From Bacteriovoracaceae bacterium (lineage in GTDB: Bacteria > Bdellovibrionota > Bacteriovoracia > Bacteriovoracales > Bacteriovoracaceae): a stretch of DNA of 64,000 bases. The translations under genes were made by a program, and so were the position numbers. The notes beneath the pieces are model-generated. The model was not told where the DNA came from. It ran no database searches and saw nothing but the letters and a program-made list of their open reading frames with translations. The stretch lies in NCBI GenBank assembly GCA_021737405.1, contig JAIPEG010000003.1, forward strand, positions 62,001 through 126,000, given 5' to 3'. Positions 43,470 through 51,005 of this stretch are shown here, one piece after another (the stretch's first letter is position 1; each line of letters starts with the position of its first letter).

Positions 43470-44426
43470 ATGTTGAAGTTACTGCTCCCCATTCTTGCTG
43501 CTTTGATTTTATGTTCATGTGAAAATAAAACAAACTGGTCCATGCCCTCCTTGCTCGGTGCAAATCTAAGCCCCGAGGAAAAGGCCCACCCCCAAATTGA
43601 TGGTGTTCTTAGAAATGCCCAAAGCTTCAATTTAACGGGTGTCTCAAGAGAGATCAACCTTCTCACCAATGGCCCTACTCAAGTAAATTGCAATCGAGGA
43701 GACCCACGTCCAGCCAATGACACCCACACAGTAGAGAATCTTGGCTCTCCCTTTGAAGCAATGACTTCAGAGAGTCAAGAGCGCTCACCTCTTCGTCTAT
43801 GGGCCACTCATTACTACACCCCTGTCTACAATACTGAGACAGGTGGCGTCCCCTTAAAGAGAAGAAATGAAAGGTCTATCCAATATGAAGGACAAACAGT
43901 CAGTCTGAGTCATCGGCGTTGGTGCATGGCCGCGATGGAAGGAAGTGTTTCTATCAGAATGGTAGATGGCGTGACCAAAACCTACAACTACTCGGGTGTT
44001 GGCAATATGCAGACAGATTGCACGTCGTATTTTCGTGGTCAGCACCGAGCGACCGGAAGAGTAAAGTTCTCTGAAGTGACAAGTGCCTGGGGGCTTGGGG
44101 TCAGAAATTATTCTCTTATTCCCTATCGAACCATAGCCGTTGACCCTAATGTGATTCCATACGGCAGTGTGGTTTTTATAGCCGATGCTGTTGGTAAAGA
44201 AGTCACACTCGCCGATGGCACAAGCTTTATTCATGATGGTTACTTTTTCGCCGGAGACACCGGTGGAGCCATTCGCAACAACCACATTGATGTCTTTACT
44301 GGTAACAATTCCCATAATGACCTCCCCTTTATTCGCTCCACTTCCTCGGCGGTCTTTAATGCTGAAATCGTAAACGATCCTGTTTTGAAAGAGCGTCTAG
44401 AAAGACTTCATCGCCATGAGTACTGA
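43470..44426 (+). CDS. lipoprotein with C-terminal 3D domain (lytic transglycosylase-like)
   Basis: 318 residues. The lipoprotein signal ends at ILCSC (Cys17). The C-terminal third has the 3D motif named after its three aspartates: FFAGDTGGAIRNNHIDVFTG, preceded by IPYGSVVFIA. The 3D domain is the catalytic part of MltA-type lytic transglycosylases and of resuscitation-type proteins, which cleave glycan strands. No MltA N-terminal domain is evident; residues 90-210 (THYYTPVYNTETGG, RRWCMAAMEGSVSIR) look like a shorter companion. Outer-membrane location is likely. Confidence 0.87.
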   Translation: MLKLLLPILAALILCSCENKTNWSMPSLLGANLSPEEKAHPQIDGVLRNAQSFNLTGVSREINLLTNGPTQVNCNRGDPRPANDTHTVENLGSPFEAMTSESQERSPLRLWATHYYTPVYNTETGGVPLKRRNERSIQYEGQTVSLSHRRWCMAAMEGSVSIRMVDGVTKTYNYSGVGNMQTDCTSYFRGQHRATGRVKFSEVTSAWGLGVRNYSLIPYRTIAVDPNVIPYGSVVFIADAVGKEVTLADGTSFIHDGYFFAGDTGGAIRNNHIDVFTGNNSHNDLPFIRSTSSAVFNAEIVNDPVLKERLERLHRHEY

Positions 44427-44538
44427 AGAAATTAATTTTTTAAGTTGAAATGAAAAGAAAAGAATATTCAGTCCCTGCCAAAAATGGCACTCAATAAACT
44501 TCAGTAAATACATAAATGACTAAAATTGTTTGAAAAAC

Positions 44539-44565
44539 TCAAAATATTTAGATTTTAACCGATAA
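44539..44565 (+). promoter_or_regulatory. sigma-28 (FliA-type) promoter before the second papain-like gene
   Basis: TCAA at 44539-44542, exactly 15 bp, then ACCGATAA at 44558-44565. The same -10 octamer occurs before the IPT/TIG gene. The ATG at 44575 is only 9 bp after the -10, so the transcript would begin within a few bases of the start codon, or the in-frame ATG at 44584 is used. Confidence 0.65.
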
Positions 44566-44574
44566 GATCATAAT

Positions 44575-46017
44575 ATGTTGAATATGGAAAAATTAATCAT
44601 TGCTTGTTCTTTCCTTCTCATACAAAACCTTGGTTTTGCATGTGATCAAGCTCCTACGGATATTAATCGAAATGATCAAAACCTAGGTCCTAGTAGAGAT
44701 CAAGATTCGATTGGCTATTGTTATGCCTTTTCTGCCGCAGATCTTTACGAGCAGTGGTTAAAAAAAAATAATTATATACCTGCAGATCAACATATTTCAG
44801 GAGTTGCTTTAGGTCTAGCTGATCATGCACAAGCATGGGATGAGAGGACAAGACAATTTAATAATCTCGGTATTTTAAGAAATACAAATCTGAGAGAGTT
44901 AACCAATAATCGCGACCAAAGACAATTAGAACTCGATACCCTAAATGAACAATTTGTGAACCAGGTTCGCCAATCGATGAATAATCTTCCTGAATATCCT
45001 TTATTCACTGATAGACTTGCCTATTATAGGACTTTGCCCCAAGACCATCAAGAGAAAGCAAATTTAAGGACAGAGCTTGAAGCAACCCTTGCGTCGATGG
45101 AGCAATCAGTGCTTGAAAATAACCCTAATCTAGCTTTAGAACAACAAAGGCTTATACAATTGAGAGCGGATATTGAGCATCAATGGGGTATAATTACAGG
45201 TTTCGTGGATTTTACACATACGGATATATTGCAATCTGACACAGAGTTAAGAGTTCAAGGTGGAAAAAGTGAAGAACTCTTAGCTGAACATTGGAATTCA
45301 ATTTGCTACGAATCAGAAGTTAGTAGCTCAGACATTCATGTAAAAAATCTTTACGAAAATTATCGAGAACTATACTCCGGTAGTTCGGCCACTCCAGATG
45401 ATTTAAGTGGTGCAATTGGTTTCCTAAACAGCCTAAGTCATGAAGACAGAAATCAATGTGCCAATTTTATGATGGCAACGACCCTTTTTCCAGGACTTCC
45501 CTTTCAAGATTTAACAAGTTTTACAAATTGGGTCGGACAGGGAAACCTTCAAGGGTCCATGATTCAACAATTTCTCAATGAGTCCTGTACAAGAAAGTCA
45601 CCACCAGTACAACCTGAGATCAATATAACCAAAATAACAGGTAATATTACTTTCCCTATAAGAGACAATGAAAATGTTTTACAGGCGATCGATAATGCCA
45701 TTACATCTGGGAAAGTAGCATCTATAGGCTATAACTCGAGTATCCTCTTCGGAGATTTATCCCCCGAAACGTTTGGTCCCCATGAAAGTGTTATTGTAGG
45801 AAAAGCAAATCTTTGTGGCGAAGAGGCCTATATACTTCGTAATACTTATGGAGAAGAATTTTGTGATTATGCAAGAAGTGAATTTAATAGTAACGAGAGT
45901 AATCAATTTCAGGGTGCGCTCTCCCTAACTTACCAATGTGATGATCAAGGAAACTTTATCATCCCCAAAAATCTTTTAAAAGATGGACTCTACAGTGCGA
46001 CGACTATTTCTAATTAG
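44575..46017 (+). CDS. exported papain-like (C1 family) cysteine protease, cassette 2
   Basis: 480 residues with a signal peptide (MEKLIIACSFLLIQNLGFAC). Catalytic elements: Gln43 and Cys49 in RDQDSIGYCYAFSAAD, His403 in FGPHESVIVGKA, Asn423 in ILRNTYGEEFCDY. It is homologous to the cassette-1 protease at both ends (the ends of the papain fold) but carries about 130 more residues between, a Gln/Asn/Glu-rich helical insertion around residues 95-220. That may serve as an autoinhibitory or substrate-selecting region. The start is 44575, or 44584 if the first ATG is too close to the transcript end. The downstream partner gene overlaps by 23-35 bp. Confidence 0.87.
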   Translation: MLNMEKLIIACSFLLIQNLGFACDQAPTDINRNDQNLGPSRDQDSIGYCYAFSAADLYEQWLKKNNYIPADQHISGVALGLADHAQAWDERTRQFNNLGILRNTNLRELTNNRDQRQLELDTLNEQFVNQVRQSMNNLPEYPLFTDRLAYYRTLPQDHQEKANLRTELEATLASMEQSVLENNPNLALEQQRLIQLRADIEHQWGIITGFVDFTHTDILQSDTELRVQGGKSEELLAEHWNSICYESEVSSSDIHVKNLYENYRELYSGSSATPDDLSGAIGFLNSLSHEDRNQCANFMMATTLFPGLPFQDLTSFTNWVGQGNLQGSMIQQFLNESCTRKSPPVQPEINITKITGNITFPIRDNENVLQAIDNAITSGKVASIGYNSSILFGDLSPETFGPHESVIVGKANLCGEEAYILRNTYGEEFCDYARSEFNSNESNQFQGALSLTYQCDDQGNFIIPKNLLKDGLYSATTISN

Positions 46018-46384
46018 CCTAATATTCTCATTTAAGATCCAAGCAAACTGCATAAAGTCCGGTACCTTGAAATTTGTTAAAGAAAAATCAGAGATTTTAA
46101 AGAGTGCAGACTATTGTTTTAATCTCGATAAAATCCCGCTCCTTGACATGAAGTGCGCTGAGACAAAAAAGTGCCTAGCGATAGAGAAATACTCTACGAT
46201 GACAATCCCTCTGGTTCGCTCGGCGATGGGAAATCCTCTGCACAGTAAGTGCTTTCTCCTTGGTGGAGAGCCGCATATTGTTGAAGTCAAAAAACAAAAA
46301 GGCTGGAAAAGAACGAGTCTATGCTTTTTCTCTGATGGATCTTTTATCTCTGTATTTAATAGATTGAAATATAATCCTCAGTAG
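45995..46384 (+). CDS. small exported Cys-rich partner protein, cassette 2
   Basis: GTG 45995 opens MRRLFLISLIFSFKIQA, a neat signal peptide; the in-frame ATG at 45983 would add 4 residues. The mature part has six cysteines in the same order as the cassette-1 partner, and shares the C-terminal LCFFSDGSFIS block. It overlaps the protease gene, so the pair is translated together. No family fits convincingly; a faint similarity of the last block to DUF333 was noted. Confidence 0.78.
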   Translation: MRRLFLISLIFSFKIQANCIKSGTLKFVKEKSEILKSADYCFNLDKIPLLDMKCAETKKCLAIEKYSTMTIPLVRSAMGNPLHSKCFLLGGEPHIVEVKKQKGWKRTSLCFFSDGSFISVFNRLKYNPQ

Positions 46385-46419
46385 AACTTCAACAAATATT
46401 CAAGATCTTAAACGCTTAA

Positions 46420-46445
46420 TGCCAAATTATTGGGGCAATTTTTCT
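46420..46445 (+). terminator. possible terminator of cassette 2
   Basis: TGCC..GGCA stem with CCAA/TTGG pairing inside (imperfect, with a GG bulge), followed by ATTTTTC. It lies 35 bp after the partner gene stop. Confidence 0.4.
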
Positions 46446-46576
46446 GAACCCAACTTATGCATAAACACTTAATAGTCCGTGAAATTTGCATTTTTTAACA
46501 ATATTTGAATAGATATGGCCCTTACTAACCTCATAATAGGTAAAAGCTTTAAAGTTGAAGTTCAAAGGAGTGGTAG

Positions 46577-47509
46577 ATGAAAGTGAATCTGTTGAAAAAG
46601 CTGTTCAAGTTGTCAAATCTTTGCCTCATCCTTTTAATGAGTAGAGTAATCTCACCAACAACAAACGCTATGCAACTCTATCAAAGCCAAGGGGAATACC
46701 AACCTAAACTTGACCGTATCGGTGAAAAGTATATGGGGACTCCCATCCAAGGGAATACAGAGGCCATAAATGCTTGGGAAACCGTCTTAAGACCTACGAA
46801 TTCAGGAAGAGGAATTGGTTATACACTCGGGAATGACACTGACATCATCAGAGCTGTCGCACCGGAATCAGAACTTCTTTTAGGCTGTAATCTTCACCTT
46901 GCCGGTCAAACTGGTGATTCGTTTGAGAGAAGACGAGGAGATTATAGTATAACGAATGAGGCCCAAAGAGTGGCACTGGTTCAACAGATTATGGAAGAGG
47001 GACCCGACCGTCATGCTACGACAACCCTCGATCTACCAGGTGGCAGCTTTGAGGTATTCAACGATGCTCTCACACTTCCTGATGGAACCTATGTGAACTT
47101 TACCTTTGCTGAGGCGAGAGAAGTCGCTCAGAGGTGGGGTTGTCGACTGCCTAACGTGGCCCAAGCAGAAGCGATTAGAAGACACGCTGAGGCCCAGGAC
47201 GCGGTATTTACGGCAAGACCTCATTCTCCAAATGATGCCCCTCAAACCTATTCCAATATGACCACTATGATGAATGATCCCGAAATGATTAGACGAGCAG
47301 AAGTTGGTCGCACGAGACTCATTAATGGTCATTTCAAATGGTATATTGATGACGGCAGTAATAGGTTTCGTTTTTATGGCTTTCGCTACCCGTCTTCATG
47401 CTCTCGAACAGGTTATTGCCAAAATGGAGGTAGTGGCAATCACGGTGATCATCACATCGATTACTCTCAATCTGTAAGGCTTATTTGTCCTAGTGGGACA
47501 AGAACCTAA
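46577..47509 (+). CDS. exported protein of unknown function, possibly lectin/FGE-fold
   Basis: 310 residues; a basic N-terminus and hydrophobic segment (LSNLCLILLMSRVISP) act as signal peptide. AAAGGAG lies 7 bp before the ATG. The segment VNFTFAEAREVAQRWGCRLP, followed by NVAQAEAIRRHAE, and a final VRLICPSG resemble formylglycine-generating-enzyme-like (C-type-lectin-like) proteins, which carry a similar EAxxxxxxxGxRLPT element. The match is partial, so I do not assign function. Four cysteines near the end could form disulfides. A clear terminator follows. Confidence 0.72.
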   Translation: MKVNLLKKLFKLSNLCLILLMSRVISPTTNAMQLYQSQGEYQPKLDRIGEKYMGTPIQGNTEAINAWETVLRPTNSGRGIGYTLGNDTDIIRAVAPESELLLGCNLHLAGQTGDSFERRRGDYSITNEAQRVALVQQIMEEGPDRHATTTLDLPGGSFEVFNDALTLPDGTYVNFTFAEAREVAQRWGCRLPNVAQAEAIRRHAEAQDAVFTARPHSPNDAPQTYSNMTTMMNDPEMIRRAEVGRTRLINGHFKWYIDDGSNRFRFYGFRYPSSCSRTGYCQNGGSGNHGDHHIDYSQSVRLICPSGTRT

Positions 47510-47532
47510 TTCTCATAGAAAACAAGGCAAAC

Positions 47533-47560
47533 GACTCCTCTGTCTAAAGAGGAGTCAATT
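47533..47560 (+). terminator. rho-independent terminator
   Basis: Perfect 8-bp stem GACTCCTC/GAGGAGTC with a TGTCTAAA loop, then AATTTCTT, 24 bp after the stop of the 310-residue gene. Confidence 0.65.
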
Positions 47561-47628
47561 TCTTATGAAGGTAAGAACTTTTTACAACAACCAATCAATA
47601 TGAATCTTTAAATTGTATCATTAAGTTC

Positions 47629-48453
47629 ATGAAAATATTAAACTTCCTCCTCCTGACACTCTTCCTAAATAATGGCCACGCTAACGTCTTTGATAGTGAT
47701 GATCGTCAAATTTTTATTCCTACTTCAAAACCATGGCTCGCCGTTGGTAAATTACAAATAAAAATGGGTCCTAATCAATTTGGAAGTTGTACGGGTACAT
47801 TAATTGGTAAAGACAAAGTCATAACGGCAGCACACTGTTTAATTAAAGACACTACGACAGGTGAAAAAATTAATCCTGAAGATGTTACTTTCCATGTTGG
47901 GTTTAATAGAAACGTCTCCCTCGCTTCTAGCCAGGGGGCGACCATTGAAGTTGGCAGCCAATTTCCGACAAGAGAATTTCATAAAGATTGGGCCATTATC
48001 ACCTTAAAGAATAGACTTGGTGATGAGTTTGGTTGGCTAGTACCAATGACCCTAAGCCCAAATCAGCTGCCTTTTCCAGTCAGTCATCTTGGATATTCTT
48101 ATGATTTTAATCAATCCCTAACAGGTCACTTTCAAAATCTTTGCTACATCCAAGATATTGTTGAAATTGGATATAGCGGAAACTACAAAAAGTTCTACCA
48201 TGACTGCGATATGCATGGTGGAGCAAGTGGAGGTCCCATCATCGGTTGGATAAATCAAACCCCATATATCATTGCCATCAATGTTGCCGAGAGTGTTGAC
48301 CCGAATACGCGAAGACCATATGTTGACGGTGTAAAGTACACTAAAGAAACCGCCAATATTGCAAGTGGAGTGTTTGCACCGATTAACGAAATATTTAAAA
48401 GAAGTATTTTAGAAACTAATTTTTCAAGAATCTCAGATTTATTAGAGCAATAA
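47629..48453 (+). CDS. exported trypsin-like serine protease (S1 family)
   Basis: 274 residues; signal peptide MKILNFLLLTLFLNNGHA. The catalytic triad is clear: His69 in VITAAHC, Asp120 in KDWAIITL and Ser200 in HGGASGGPIIG. The nucleophile motif has Ala for the usual Asp (GASGGP for GDSGGP). Cysteines at 54 and 70 flank the His as in trypsins. No separate propeptide or C-terminal sorting tail; it is predicted to act in the periplasm or outside. One of several exported hydrolases here. Confidence 0.93.
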   Translation: MKILNFLLLTLFLNNGHANVFDSDDRQIFIPTSKPWLAVGKLQIKMGPNQFGSCTGTLIGKDKVITAAHCLIKDTTTGEKINPEDVTFHVGFNRNVSLASSQGATIEVGSQFPTREFHKDWAIITLKNRLGDEFGWLVPMTLSPNQLPFPVSHLGYSYDFNQSLTGHFQNLCYIQDIVEIGYSGNYKKFYHDCDMHGGASGGPIIGWINQTPYIIAINVAESVDPNTRRPYVDGVKYTKETANIASGVFAPINEIFKRSILETNFSRISDLLEQ

Positions 48454-48457
48454 AAAA

Positions 48458-48473
48458 GGCCCCAATAGGGGCC
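48458..48473 (-). terminator. rho-independent terminator for the M15/DUF882 gene
   Basis: Perfect 6-bp G+C stem GGCCCC/GGGGCC with a 4-bp loop. On the minus strand it is followed by TTTTTT, so it mainly ends transcripts of the gene at 48490-49065. It may also serve the serine protease gene, which stops 4 bp away. Confidence 0.72.
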
Positions 48474-48489
48474 AGAAATAACTTTTTAT

Positions 48490-49065
48490 TTAGATGTCGT
48501 AAGACTCATTGTAGTAGCGGGCTTCATCATAATCATTTTCATCTTCATGGTCCGCGTGGTCTTCTTCTTCAAGGATAAGTTCCCCTAAGTAATTAGGATC
48601 AACATGTTCATTAGTAACCATTGAAGGATCATCAAAATTAATAAAAGAGGAAACACAACCACCCCAATGGCGACGAGTTCCAACATCAACGTGAAAGCGT
48701 CCACGACAATAAAAACCTGCTCCTCCACGCTCTTTCATTCGTGCTAGGTAGCGACCAACACTTTTTGTGGACACACCTGGCACACGAAAATCAGCGGCCT
48801 TACATTTAATATGCATCGAACTTTTTGCGCCTCCCCTTCTGGCATTATCTTCAGGTGAGCGGTATCCCGAAACAATATGGACGGGTTTTCCGAAATGGCG
48901 AGAGATTTTTAAGAGAATTTTATTAAGCTTGCCTGGAAAGCAACTAGTTTTGTCGCCAGTCTTGGTTTCAACAGTGGCCTTGCCACTTTTTAAGATGACT
49001 TTACTAAAGGCGGGCGTTTGGAAAAAGCATCCTAATAATAGGATGACAACTAATCGTTGGGTCAC
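48490..49065 (-). CDS. exported DUF882/M15-type (MepK/YcbK-like) peptidoglycan peptidase
   Basis: 191 residues with a signal peptide ending near PAFS. It carries SGYRSPEDNARRGGAKSSMH, then the zinc-binding KCKAADFRVPG and GFYCRGRFHVDVGTRR, with His and Asp ligands of the type found in DUF882/YcbK murein endopeptidases. These cut 3-3 or D-Ala-mDAP links. The C-terminal 30 residues are strongly acidic (EEEDHADHEDENDYDE), an odd tail that could bind calcium or keep the enzyme off the wall. A terminator follows. GAGG precedes the ATG. Confidence 0.88.
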   Translation of the reverse strand: MTQRLVVILLLGCFFQTPAFSKVILKSGKATVETKTGDKTSCFPGKLNKILLKISRHFGKPVHIVSGYRSPEDNARRGGAKSSMHIKCKAADFRVPGVSTKSVGRYLARMKERGGAGFYCRGRFHVDVGTRRHWGGCVSSFINFDDPSMVTNEHVDPNYLGELILEEEDHADHEDENDYDEARYYNESYDI

Positions 49066-49187
49066 AGTGGGTCTCCTCGTTCTTTGGGTTTATTGGGTAG
49101 GAAACTTATAGCAAGGTCAGAATTCTTATCAACTTTTTTGAAATATTTACTCAGAAGAGAAATTTAGAAATATCCTAATATTTACAG

Positions 49188-49193
49188 TATAAT
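49188..49193 (+). promoter_or_regulatory. possible -10 box before the GT2 gene
   Basis: TATAAT at 49188-49193 matches the consensus perfectly, 41 bp before the ATG. The -35 position (around 49165) holds only TAGAAA, so the promoter is uncertain. Confidence 0.35.
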
Positions 49194-49233
49194 AGACTAC
49201 AATTCACGCCTTACAAACGCGAGTAAATCCCTT

Positions 49234-49947
49234 ATGAATAAAATTATCCTGGTTACTCCCATTGCTAATGAAGAAAGAACGATTGAGTCATTTTTATCGA
49301 AATGTAATGAAATCTATTCAACTCTTAATATGGATATAAGGCATTTACTAATTATGGATGATTTCTCCAAGGATGAAACCGACTCAGTCATCAAAAATTT
49401 CATCAAAGACAAATCAAACTTTGAATTAATTCACTATAAAAATTCAAGTGGAGTTGTCAGTTGCTATATACATGGTCATAAGAAGGCCCTCCATTATGGA
49501 GCAGACTATATTATTGAAATTGATAGTGGTTTTTCTCATCCACCTGAAGAAATTCCTAAAATAATAGAGGCCTTAGATCAAGGATACCAATGTGTTTTCA
49601 TGAGCCGGCTAATGAATGGAGCTGGCTTCTCTGGAGTTCCTTTTTGGAGACAATTTATTTCTTTTGGTGCTAATTTATTAACAAATCAATTTTTCTCTAC
49701 AACCTTTACGGATGCTGTTGGTGGTTTTAAGGCGTTTAAAAAGGAAGCCCTTATCCCTCTACTCGATTTTAATGAATATGTAATAGGTTCGGGTTGGCAA
49801 ATTCAGATGAAGATTTTAGCTAATCAGAATCTTTGGATTGAGCTTCCCTATATATACAAAAGAAGTCAATCAACCTTTAAATTTTCATGGATACTAAATA
49901 CACTAGAAGGTATGTTGATTTTAAGAAGGTATCTAAGAAAACTTTAA
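49234..49947 (+). CDS. family 2 glycosyltransferase (DPM1-like)
   Basis: 237 residues with a GT-A fold: IILVTPIANEERTIESFL, IMDDFSKDETDSVIKNF, and IIEIDSGFSHPPEEIPKIIE in place of the usual DAD(x)QHPPE. This resembles dolichyl-phosphate mannosyltransferase-like enzymes that charge a lipid carrier with a sugar. No membrane helices at the C-terminus, so a soluble enzyme at the membrane. It faces the minus-strand glycan genes (3' ends overlap by 15 bp). The two GT39-type proteins nearby use lipid-linked sugars, so it may supply them; inference only. Confidence 0.88.
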   Translation: MNKIILVTPIANEERTIESFLSKCNEIYSTLNMDIRHLLIMDDFSKDETDSVIKNFIKDKSNFELIHYKNSSGVVSCYIHGHKKALHYGADYIIEIDSGFSHPPEEIPKIIEALDQGYQCVFMSRLMNGAGFSGVPFWRQFISFGANLLTNQFFSTTFTDAVGGFKAFKKEALIPLLDFNEYVIGSGWQIQMKILANQNLWIELPYIYKRSQSTFKFSWILNTLEGMLILRRYLRKL

Positions 49948-50292
49948 GAGTTCAATAACTTCTAATTCATCTTCCTGAGTGCCGATGAGATTGCCTTCAT
50001 TTGCAAAGTGAAGGGTAATATTCTTCTTCCTACACAAGGACAGAAAGTCATTTAGAATTTTACTATCTTTTGGCAAAGATTGAATACTGAAGAACACAAG
50101 ATTTAGATCTTCTACACAATCAACCAGATTCATTAAGATTGGTAGATGAAAAAGTGAGTCCAGTTCATTATGTTCAAACGAAACTACAAGGTTCTTGGCC
50201 GTACAATATTCTCGAATCATCAAGCGCTGAAGATGAATGGGAATATGGTAGACCCAACCTTCATTATTATTGGTATAGCTAACACAATTCAA
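49933..50292 (-). CDS. sporadic carbohydrate cluster protein, LIC12192-like
   Basis: 119 residues. Its key parts are IPIHLQRLMIREYCTAKNL, VFFSIQSLPKDSKILNDFL and NITLHFANE, which match my memory of the LIC12192 family in 'sporadic carbohydrate clusters' (where QNLVIRDYC... YSLFQLP... HFALE is typical). Function unknown. It overlaps the oxygenase gene upstream by 4 bp. The partner radical-SAM enzyme of such clusters is not in the window. Confidence 0.75.
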   Translation of the reverse strand: MNCVSYTNNNEGWVYHIPIHLQRLMIREYCTAKNLVVSFEHNELDSLFHLPILMNLVDCVEDLNLVFFSIQSLPKDSKILNDFLSLCRKKNITLHFANEGNLIGTQEDELEVIELLKFS

Positions 50293-51005
50293 TTTTGACT
50301 CTCTTTTCTTAATCGAAAGTAACCACCTGGAGTTTTTCGATAAAAATCAGTTCCACGTATCAATATACGAAAATCCATACTCACTCTTGTTAAATTAGTT
50401 TCATTCGCCACATTTCCATGAAGATGCTCTTGTGAAAAGATCACTGCTTCACCCATCGTTATATTGGCGGGCCGACAAATTGTAAGAGACAATTCTTGAA
50501 TTTCATTGTAGTTCAATTGCTCTTCTTTGATTTTCTTAATGACTTTTCTAGAGCTCTCTAAATCAGCAATATACATGCTAGAGCTATTCATAGCATCGTT
50601 AAAGGGAACCCACATGGTTCTCTCCCCTAGTCCGTGCCCTTGTAACTGGCCGGTGTGGAAGGGTAATTTCATCGTAGGATCATCAGGTCTAAATATGCGT
50701 ATATTTTGAAACTTTTGAATCGCAAATTCGTTGCCACCTAGCCTCGGTAAGAAAACCTCATCTAAAAGAGAGTTCATCATATTTTGAAAATCTTTATCCT
50801 GCGTTTTTTCAATTAAGAATTTGGTCAAATTTGAATTTTCACTCTTAGGAACATATTTATGGATATTTTTAAGATCATCAACTTCAGGAAATTTTTGTTT
50901 AATATATTTAAAAACCCATTTATCAAAGGCATATTCTTCACTATTATATTTAATTTTAACATTGTCGAATAAGTCGTAATTTAATTCGTTAAGATTACTT
51001 GTCAT
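50289..51005 (-). CDS. 2OG-Fe(II) oxygenase of the sporadic carbohydrate cluster
   Basis: Start at ATG 51005; an in-frame TTG at 51020 is possible. Iron-ligand pattern of phytanoyl-CoA-dioxygenase-like enzymes: LPFHTGQLQGHG (His), EHLHGNVANET (His) and a late Arg in RVSMDFRILIRG for 2-oxoglutarate. It probably hydroxylates or oxidises a sugar or carrier. It overlaps the stop of the GT39 gene upstream by 11 bp and the LIC12192-like gene downstream by 4 bp, so the three are coupled. Confidence 0.8.
   Translation of the reverse strand: MTSNLNELNYDLFDNVKIKYNSEEYAFDKWVFKYIKQKFPEVDDLKNIHKYVPKSENSNLTKFLIEKTQDKDFQNMMNSLLDEVFLPRLGGNEFAIQKFQNIRIFRPDDPTMKLPFHTGQLQGHGLGERTMWVPFNDAMNSSSMYIADLESSRKVIKKIKEEQLNYNEIQELSLTICRPANITMGEAVIFSQEHLHGNVANETNLTRVSMDFRILIRGTDFYRKTPGGYFRLRKESQN

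Noticed and set aside
43854-44315. 153-residue minus-strand frame in the 3D-domain gene
   Set aside because: Antisense to the catalytic 3D motif region; no ribosome site.
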